Shown: in pieces, positions 56,937 to 64,000 of the stretch
Numbering within the stretch: position 1 is the stretch's first letter
Layout of the letters: each line of letters opens with the position of its first letter
Source: Gloeopeniophorella convolvens
Lineage: Eukaryota; Basidiomycota; Agaricomycetes; Russulales
Length of the DNA stretch: 64,000 nucleotides
Direction: 5' to 3'
Assembly (NCBI GenBank): GCA_022496205.1
Contig: WTXD01000057.1
Location: 100,889-164,888, forward strand
Notes under the pieces: model-generated
Databases searched by the model: none
What the model was told of the DNA's origin: nothing
What the model saw: the letters and a program-made list of their open reading frames with translations, nothing else
Translations under genes and position numbers: made by a program

Positions 56937-59900
56937 TCACCGCGGCACCGCCCAGTCGTCCCGCGCGGGGTCGCCCGGCGGCGGGAACAGCCCCTCGTCG
57001 CGCGGCGCCTCGCGCTGCTCCAGCCGCTGCCGCTGCTCGCGCTCCTCGCGGCGCAGGCGCTCGACCCAGCGCCCGCGGATATACAGCAGCAGCGACACGA
57101 CGAGGCACAGCACGACGAGCACCATCGTCTCCGCAAACTCGTCCGCGTCGTCCTCGCCGCGGTGCCCGCCGCGCAGCGCCGCCTCGAACATGTCCTCCGG
57201 CCCGAGGTCGCTGTCGCGCTCGAGCTCCGCCGCGCGCCGGTCGCGCGCCCACTGCGGCGCACGGGTCAGTCGCGGGCGGGTGTGTGCGTGGGAAAGGGGG
57301 CGCGGGACGTGCCTGCACGGGGTCCTCGTCGTCGCCTGGGGCCGCGGCGTCTCGCATGCGACGGTTGAACTCGTCGCGCGCCTTGCCCATGTACCACGGG
57401 CCGTCGTCCTCGGGCAGCGCGTCTTCGTCCGCCTCGCCAGCAGCCTCCGGGCCCGGCGCCTCATCGAGCTCCTGCCGCCCAGAGCCGCGCGTTGTGAACT
57501 CTGCGTGGCGCGTTAGCGTCCGTTGGCTGCCCCGCTCATGCGGAGAGGCTGGCACGCACCGATGTCGTCGTCGTCGTCGCCCCAGAAGCTCAGCCCGCCC
57601 TCGCCGCCCATGAGCGTGTGCCACAGGCTGCGCGCGTGCAGGCGGAAGAGCGAGAGCGTCGCGGGGAGGTACGCCTCGACGTTCGTCTCGAGCGCAACGT
57701 CGTAGTGGCGCTTGGCAAGGTGGAAGTCCTGCGTTGCCGCCCATCTTCAGTCCACAGAAAATCCGGCTCGGAGCGCACTGACCTGCGGCACGCCGTACCC
57801 GTTCTCGTACATCCACCCAAGGTTCCACATCGCGAGCGCGCTGACCTGCGTGTCCGCCGCGGACTGGTAGTACCCCGCCGCCTTCTCCCAGCGCGCGTGC
57901 GCGGGCTCGTCCGGCACGCCGAGCCCGTGGTAGTAGTAGTCGCCGACCTTGACGAGCGCGTCGACGTTGTTCTGCGCGGCGGAGCGCGTCCACTGCGTCA
58001 GCGCGAGGCGCGCCGTGTCGTTCGACGGCAGGAAGCTCGTGAAGCGCGTCCCGCGGAGCATGCTCTTGTCTGCGCGCGCGTCAGTAAGCACGGCCCGCGG
58101 AAGGGAAGGGAGGGACGCGGCGCACCCTGGTCGAGCACGAACGCGATGTTGTTCTGCGCCATCTCGTGCCCGCGCTCGGCCGCGATCCACCAGCGCAGCA
58201 TCGCGAGCTGCTTCCCGCTCAGCGTCTCGGTCTCCCACGCCGCCTCGCCGTCGCGGATCAGGTCGTCCTCCCACGCGCCGCGCTCCGCGACGACCTTGAA
58301 GAACGACGCCGCGATCGAGCACGCGCCGGGCTTGAGCGGCGGCGGCATGTTCTTCATCTGCATCACCTGGATCTCCGCGAGGTAGTAGAACGCCTCGAAC
58401 GGCGAGCCGTGCCGCATCGCCGCCTCGAAGTACGTCGTCGCGAGCTTGAGGTCGCCGCGCTCTGCCCGCCTGCTTAGTCGCGCCCTATAATGCACGGGAT
58501 GGACGCTCACGGTAGTGGTGCTTCCCGAGGTTCACCTGCGCCTCGGCGAGGTCCTGGCCCGCCGCGACGCCGAAGTGCGTGATCGCCTTCTTGATGTCGC
58601 GCCGGCCGTCGACGAGGCCCTCGCGCCAGATGATGCCGAGCCCGTTGTGGCACTCCTTGTCGCCGTACGTCGCGCCGCGCTCGAACCACAGCCGCGCGAG
58701 CTTCATGTCCATGCGCACGCCCTCGCCGCGCAGGTACATGCGGCCCAGGTAGCCCGCGGCCGGCGCGGCAAGGCCGACGGGCCCCTCCTCGCGCCGCGGC
58801 TCGCCCGAGTCGCTCGGCCACACCTGCCGCGCGATCGTCTCGAAGTAATAGCGCGCGCGCTCAAAGTCGCGTGGCACGCGTCCGACGCCCTCTCCGCCGG
58901 ACGCGATGCCACCTGGTGCGCTGTAGATGCTGCCGTGGTAGAAAATCTTGCCGAGGCGGAACGCAAAGTCGGTCTCCCCACGGTCTGCGTTGAACTGCGT
59001 GCACCGATCTCAGCAAGCATCAGGCTTTAGGGAAGGATGACTGACGATGTAATATTCGAGGATATCTTCCCAGGTCTCGCCGGCTGCCCGCGCGCGAGCG
59101 GCCTTGATCGCGGGGCGCTGGCCATTCATCCCAGTCGAGGCAACGCTTGCACCTGGGCCGTAGACGCCACCGGCGAGGTCAGACAGACGCGTTGCCGTCA
59201 AGGGAAGCGTGCGTCCACCAGGTGGGCCCGACAGGAACCGCTCCATCGCTAGCAACTGTCAGCGAAGGGCGGCAGGTCACAGATGGCCGCCTACATTGTT
59301 CTGCTGCCAAGCTGTACCATTCGACAGCACGCTCACAGTTCTCCACGACACCAATTCCCGACCAGTACCGGTAACCGAGTGCCATCTGTGCGCCTTTGTC
59401 TTCTCCATGCGCGGCAAACGTGTAGTACAGCTGTGCCTTCGCCTGGTCTGCCGAAACTACGCCTTGATAGCCGGTTGCATGGAAGAAAGCGAGGTGGCTC
59501 TGGGAAGTCGCGTTCCCGGTAAGTGCGGCATGCGCCTCGAAAGACTTGAACGCAAGAACGGGGTCTGCTGTGAAGTGTGATGTAGGCGGAAGCTTGAAGG
59601 CAATTAGCGTTAGGTCAGGGAATATTGGGACAGGGACAGGGAGGTACCAGGGATATCTTTCCGAGCGCGAATAGGGCCTCGGCATGCCCTAAGTCTGCAG
59701 CATGCTGCAACAGGTCCATGACCTTGATAGCACGACGTCTCAGCTCATCATTTCTCCGGCGCCCCCCTTCTTGAGAAACTCGTGATGTCAAGAATCGTGG
59801 AAGCCATGACTGATGGCGCAGCTTGATCGCTATCCGCAATGCACTGCCGAGTGGGCCTTGTCCTTGAGGATTGGGGAGGAAGGAGGAGAATATGGAGTTG

Positions 59901-60043
59901 CTCGAGGGCCAAGAAAATTGGTGTTGTGGGTCGAACGCGCGAGACGGAGGTAGTGCTGTAAGCGTAGCCAAGGTCGCGAGAGCCTGCCTGTAGGCGCGAG
60001 CGGCTGCCAACAGCGTTACCGGTTGGGGCAAGGAGCAGTGCAT
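56937..60043 (-). CDS. HRD3: HRD3/SEL1L ERAD ubiquitin-ligase subunit
   Basis: Type I ER membrane protein that presents misfolded luminal proteins to the HRD1 ubiquitin ligase. From 60043 (MHCSLPQPVTLLAAARAYRQ) the chain has many Sel1/TPR-like repeats: VMDLLQHAADLGHAEALFAL, NATSQSHLAFFHATGYQGVV, GAQMALGYRYWSGIGV, AAGYLGRMYLRGEGVRMDMK, KECHNGLGIIWREGLVDGRR, AEAQVNLGKHHY, GHEMAQNNIAFVLDQ, DALVKVGDYYYHGLGVPDEP and LAMWNLGWMYENGYGVPQ. Then RHYDVALETNVEAYLP and GGEGGLSFWGDDDDD lead to a C-terminal transmembrane helix (MVLVVLCLVVSLLLYIRGRW) and a short basic/acidic tail ending DDWAVPR. About nine introns. The N-terminal signal is uncertain: the chosen ATG gives only a moderate hydrophobic stretch, and an upstream exon is possible. 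The family call is strong. Confidence 0.88.
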
Positions 60044-61113
60044 GTGTCATGCCACGCACCTTCGTTAGCAGAGTCCGCTTCTGACGGCGATCCCTGCCCA
60101 AAACCATTCAATCAGCACTGGTATCGCGACAACGGCGGACGATGGGAAGTGCCATATAAGACATAGCGTAGGGTTAGGGTTACACGCTGCCACTTCCTAT
60201 ATGCCATTGTGCACGCTGCACATCGCGCAGTGCGCGCGACAGGAGACACGTATGTGGTGCGAGGGCTCACACTTTGGGATGCATGTGGGTTTGGAGGTAT
60301 GGTGCCCGTGTGTGCTTGTCCAACAAGAGTTGTCTATCGGACAGGTTGGATCTATGCCACACTTAGTAGCACAAGGGAAACGCACTGGTACAGTCAATTC
60401 CCCGGATAGTTCCTTTTGTGTCGCCAGTGAGTCCTGGGCAGAGCAGGAGGCTGCAGCGACAGCTATGATGCCCCACGCCAACAACGTCCGTTTCCGTATT
60501 GGTGCATGTCGCTTGCTAACCATTCGTAGCCTGCAAATGTGAGCTCAGCGCAGTATCCCAGGTGCGCCAGGAGACAATCTTGAGCGTTGTGCGTAGTAGT
60601 GGGTCGTTGGTGCGCGAGTGCACGCGGTTCAGGCGAAGGACAAGGCGGATTCGATCTTGCGTCAGACGGCGACGTTTGCCAAAAGACACGTCACACGCAC
60701 CGGCACACGCGGCCCGGTACCCGTTTCTTATGCCAGCGCAGTTTGTTTACAAGAAACAATTGCAACTCTCCTCGACGAACAACCAGGATGACCCGAGCGT
60801 CTTGAAATATAATCTCTCGCTATGTCTGGCTGAGAAACGGCAATATGTTATTCGCGTTGTGTTCGTCAGAGCGCTCAAAACGTGCCAAGGGCGCCCATGT
60901 TACATAAGCCGATGCTCTCTTTTCCAAAGTTGAGTTAGCGGGCGCAAGCTAACTTCACGCTCGGTGTCCGAGTCGAAACAGACAACCTCGGACCTTGTAC
61001 TCACTTTCCCCTTCGCCGTCTATTCACTCCGCCTTCAACCTGAACCTTGCACTCAGCTCTCAAAGCTCGCCCAACAGGCCGTCCCGCACTCGACCCTGTC
61101 CCAGCGTCCCACC
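60044..61113. other. Divergent intergenic region between HRD3 and SWIB gene
   Basis: Holds the promoters of HRD3 (-) and the SWIB-domain gene (+). A telomere-like double TAGGGTTAGGGTTA lies at 60169-60182. Open frames of about 60-120 codons occur around 60200-60930 without any recognised family. Confidence 0.5.
60169..60182. promoter_or_regulatory. Telo-box-like element (TAGGGTTAGGGTTA)
   Basis: Two tandem copies of the telomeric hexamer with perfect flanks, about 126 bases upstream of the HRD3 ATG. Telo-boxes are known promoter elements bound by Myb/TRF-type factors in fungi and plants. Function here is inferred from position only. Confidence 0.5.
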
Positions 61114-62085
61114 ATGAAAGTGTCCGACCTCGAGCCCCGCATTTACGCCATTCTCTCAGCACCGGGCACAGACCTCAGCACCATCTCCGCCAAGCGTGTC
61201 CGGCGCCTCCTGCTCGAGGACGCTGGCATTCCGCCGGCCCTCGTCAAGGACCACAAGCTAGAGATAGACGAGCTCATCTCCACCGTCTTCGCCCGGGTGT
61301 CGGAGGAGAGCGGCTTTCAGCGGGGCGAGGCCGACGACGGTGCGGAGGAAGAAAGCGCGCCCGCGGCGGCGGCGCCCCCGCCCCCGCCGAAGAAGCGCCG
61401 CCGCGACGACACCGACGGCGCCGCGCCGCGCGCAGCGAAGAGCGCCAAAACGTCCACTGCGGACGACGAGGCGATTGCGCGGCAGCTGTCCGACGAGATC
61501 AACGGGCGCACGCGGACGTCGCGCTCAGGCGCCGTCTCGGGCGCCTCGACGCGCGGCGGCCGTGGGCGCGGCCGTGGACGTGGACGCGGGCGTGGGCGGG
61601 GCGGCAAGGCGAACGGCTCGCGGAGCGCGGACACGATCGACGACTCGGGGAACGAGGGGAGTGACGTCGGGGAGGCACCGAAGAAGAAGAAGGCCGGCGG
61701 GCTGTCAAAGCCATACAGTCTGAGGTGCGTCATGTCCGTCCCAACTCATTGCTCTGCATCATTTGTAATTCCGTAATTGCTTCTTGCGCACGGCAGCGAG
61801 CCCTTAGCGGCGCTCATGGAGGAGGACGTTCTGTCGCGGACGCAGGTGGTCAAGAAGCTGTGGGTTTATATCAAAAGCAAGGAGCTGCAGAACCCTACCA
61901 ACAAGCGGGAGATCATCTGCGACGACGCGTTCAAGGCAGTGTTCAACCGAGACAAGATCAACATGTTCACGATGAACAAGGAACTCGGCAAGTAGGTGTA
62001 CTCTTTTCCCTTGATCAGAGAGCTGCACTAACGGGAATACGCTGGCAGGCATTTGCTGGAGCTGCCTGAGCCAGCCGCGGAATAG
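61114..62085 (+). CDS. DEK-C and SWIB/MDM2 domain chromatin protein (UAF30/TRI1-like)
   Basis: Nuclear protein with two small domains. N-terminal DEK-C-type helical module (start at 61114): LEPRIYAILSAPGTDLSTIS, AKRVRRLLLEDAGIPPAL, LEIDELISTVFARVSEESG. The middle is low-complexity: acidic, poly-Ala/Pro, a nuclear signal (PPKKRRRDD) and a long Arg/Gly run (RGGRGRGRGRGRGRGRGGKA) that may bind RNA or be methylated. After a short intron near 61722-61797 the SWIB domain follows: EPLAALMEEDVLSRTQVVKK, LWVYIKSKELQNPTNKREII, CDDAFKAVFNRDKINMFTMN, with the end HLLELPEPAAE after a second intron. Relatives include yeast UAF30 (RNA polymerase I upstream activating factor) and TRI1. Which of the two is orthologous cannot be decided here. 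Confidence 0.92.
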
Positions 62086-62435
62086 CTGGTTTTTTCTCTC
62101 TCGCCTCTCGCTGTCAACTGGAGTCCCCTGAGCTGCCCTCATGTCCCAATACACCTTCGCATCCACCCTGTGCTTTCAGTCGTCGTCCCCTTATTCTGTA
62201 TCTGCACTTTTATTGTCGGACGAGTGGAAAGGTCCGGCCTCCTGGTCCAAGCCTCGCCGCCGAAAAGGAAGGGCGTCTGGCGCCTTGACTCCAACCATCT
62301 GTACTAAACATCCCCATTCCCCGGGCTTTATCTCCGGTTTGTAATACGCATGGTTCTTTATCGCTCGGACACTTTTCTTCGTACACCCTCCTACACGTTT
62401 TATTGGCCATCAAGAAGCTGGCATCGCGTCAATCA
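62086..62435. other. Convergent 3' flanks, nothing recognised
   Basis: Between the SWIB gene (+) and the GT49 gene (-). Pyrimidine-rich 3' UTR-like sequence near 62090-62220. No gene seen. Confidence 0.5.
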
Positions 62436-64000
62436 TCACTTGAATCGCTCGCGAAAGCCTGACGTTGTTACCTGGTTCACGATCTTTCCTATTCCCTTGA
62501 TTTTCTTGCACTCCTCCTGGGCGTTGGCGGCGCGGGTCGTGTTCAAAATACCTTGGTCCAGAAAGCGCTTGAGGTACCTGCAGCCTCCAAGTCAGTACCC
62601 ATACGGAAAGGCAGGGAGCCCCGCTGACCTGAGACAGGTCTCCTCCTTGAAGTCCGAGTGTATCTTCCGATTGTGTCTGCGCTATCACTCGAAGGTTCAG
62701 CAACGCGCAAGGCACGGTGGTGCGAGCGAGGCGCCCCGTACCTCGCTTCTGCGCGCCTCTTCTTCGTACGCGTGGCTCTGATGTATCAGGAAATGGTCGC
62801 TGAGCACGTAGAACGACACCCCGGACAGGTACATCTCGAACAGGCAGGCCGCCTTGTTCGCGCCGTATCCCGTAAAGCGTTCGTCGCACCTGCCAGGCAC
62901 GTCCCGCGCTCAGCCAGGCGCGCCGCTGACAAGACGCCGTACGCACCATGCGCCCGCATCTTTCCTCACGATCACGTACGGCTCGTACGCCGCCTGGTAC
63001 TGCGTCACCTTGTAGATCTCGCCCGGCTTGGCCGCGTAGTACCGGCGGTAGTCGGTGCTATTGTGGCCCGCCGCGAACGACGCGTGGAACGGCCCGATGC
63101 GGCTCGCGCGCACCAGGTCCAGCAGCGCCTGCCAGCGCGCCGCGTCAGTCATCCGAAACGCGCGCGAAAAAAAACCACGCACGCGCTTGTCTCGCGGGAA
63201 CACCTCCTGGTCCCTGCCCTCCGCCTGTTTCGCGTACTCGAACGCCGGGAGCACGAGCGCCGCCTCGCCTGCGCGCACGCGCGCGCCGACGGCGCTCCCG
63301 GCGTCGCGCAGCAGCACGCGCACGGGCGCGCGCCAGGCCGTGCACACGGCGAAGTCGGCGTCCAGGAGCAGCGCGTACGTGCTGCGCGCGAGGAGGCGCG
63401 CGAGGTTGCGCCATGTGTTGAAGGCGCGCGGGAAGGGCGAGAGCACGAGGTGGATGTCTGCGCGCGCGGCGAGGGCAGGCGAGTGTGCGACGAGCGCGCG
63501 CAGGGCGAGGAGGTGCTCGCGGAGCGCGGGGGTGGCCTTGCCTGGTGCGGATGAGGGCGAGAGCGGGAGGTGCACGGTCACTGAGAGAGGGCCTGCGTTC
63601 GACGTCAGTGTACTTGGTATTGAAGAAGCTACGCGGTAGAGCTCGGTATTAAGTTGCGGCTAGACGACGCACCGTCGTATCTCGAAGCGAGCTTCCTCAA
63701 CACTTCGAATCTGTTCGGAGTTACCAGAGTTGTGACAGTGATATCGTCTTCTTCGGGAGTCTCGGAAGCCTTGTAGAAGTATGGGAAAATCTTCATCGGG
63801 TGCATGGAATTGGTGAATGCCTTCGATAAGAATAGCTCCTCAGACATAGGAAACCAGTTCAGAGCCAGGTCTCGCCCAGCCAGAGATGGGTCCTGAAAAT
63901 ATCCGGATGCGTCGAAATCTACCTGAGACAGCGAAGCCCAGTGAAGCATGGAGTCTGCTGAGAGTGCGTCAAGACTGGTCAAGAGGTCGTTCATGTTCCG
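62436..64000 (-). CDS. GT49 glycosyltransferase (LARGE/B4GAT1-like), N-terminus outside window
   Basis: Golgi-type glycosyltransferase of CAZy family 49. At the right edge the chain reads MNDLLTSLDALSADSMLHWA (ATG at 63994), but the signal anchor expected for the family is missing, so the gene probably starts beyond 64000. Motifs: LFLSKAFTNSMHPMKIFPYF, DDITVTTLVTPNRFEVLRKL, LSVTVHLPLS, PRAFNTWRNLARLLARSTYA, LLLDADFAVCTAWRAPVRV with the metal-binding DAD, ALVLPAFEYAKQAEG, GPFHASFAAGHNSTDYRRYY, QYQAAYEPYVIVRKDAG, WCDERFTGYGANKAACLFEM and GVSFYVLSDHFLIHQSHAYE. The end is either ...VTTSGFRERFK with a stop at 62436 or, if a 52-base gtaaca...gccag intron is removed, ...VNQLLDGQ with a stop at 62400. 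Donor sugar is unknown; animal relatives transfer glucuronic acid, xylose or GlcNAc. Confidence 0.85.

Overview
This window comes from a basidiomycete fungus, most likely an Agaricomycete and possibly a wood-decay species. The signs are many short spliceosomal introns of about 50-70 bases with GT...AG ends, GC-rich compact genes on both strands, a fungal C2-like/NACHT/WD40 receptor, a secreted GH12 cellulase-type enzyme, tandem phenylalanine ammonia-lyases, and housekeeping proteins of fungal type (CPA2, FCF1, REX2, HRD3). The order is inference; no rRNA, tRNA, CRISPR or complete transposon was recognised.

Layout. 1-2280 (+): 3' part of a mitochondrial MDL1/ABCB10-type ABC exporter. 2487-3694 (-): GH12 endoglucanase/xyloglucanase. 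4332-15476 (-): three tandem paralogues of a large HSL-type alpha/beta-hydrolase. 16910-22573 (+): a STAND/NLR receptor with 13 WD40 units of exactly 129 bp, most of them nearly identical. 24257-25892 (+): a fructosyl-amino-acid/sarcosine-oxidase-like flavoenzyme. 26139-30140 (-): arginine-pathway carbamoyl-phosphate synthase large subunit. 30335-37048 (-): two tandem PAL genes. About 37.1-41.0 kb: a stretch without recognisable genes. 40969-41824 (-): FCF1. 44717-49892 (+): a very acidic, mostly disordered protein with an unrecognised ordered C-terminal domain. 51515-53699 (+): a TmpA-like membrane protein. 54454-56658: a divergent pair of mitochondrial genes (REX2 oligoribonuclease and an RNase III-fold mitoribosomal protein). 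56937-60043 (-): HRD3/SEL1L ERAD subunit. 61114-62085 (+): DEK-C/SWIB chromatin protein. 62436-64000 (-): LARGE/B4GAT1-type GT49 glycosyltransferase, running off the right edge.

The genes do not form one pathway. Local themes are tandem duplication (hydrolases, PALs), phenylalanine breakdown (PAL), and mitochondrial functions (MDL1, CPA2, REX2, mitoribosomal protein). The most interesting locus is the NLR. Its WD40 units differ from each other mainly at five surface positions that match the hypervariable positions known from Podospora HET-E/HNWD allorecognition receptors.

Caution on sequence quality: several conserved genes (GH12, hydrolase copies B and C, both PALs, and especially the 3' half of CPA2) contain single-base losses, mostly in short homopolymers, that break otherwise well conserved reading frames. 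I read these mainly as base-calling errors rather than pseudogenes, but the sequence alone cannot settle it.
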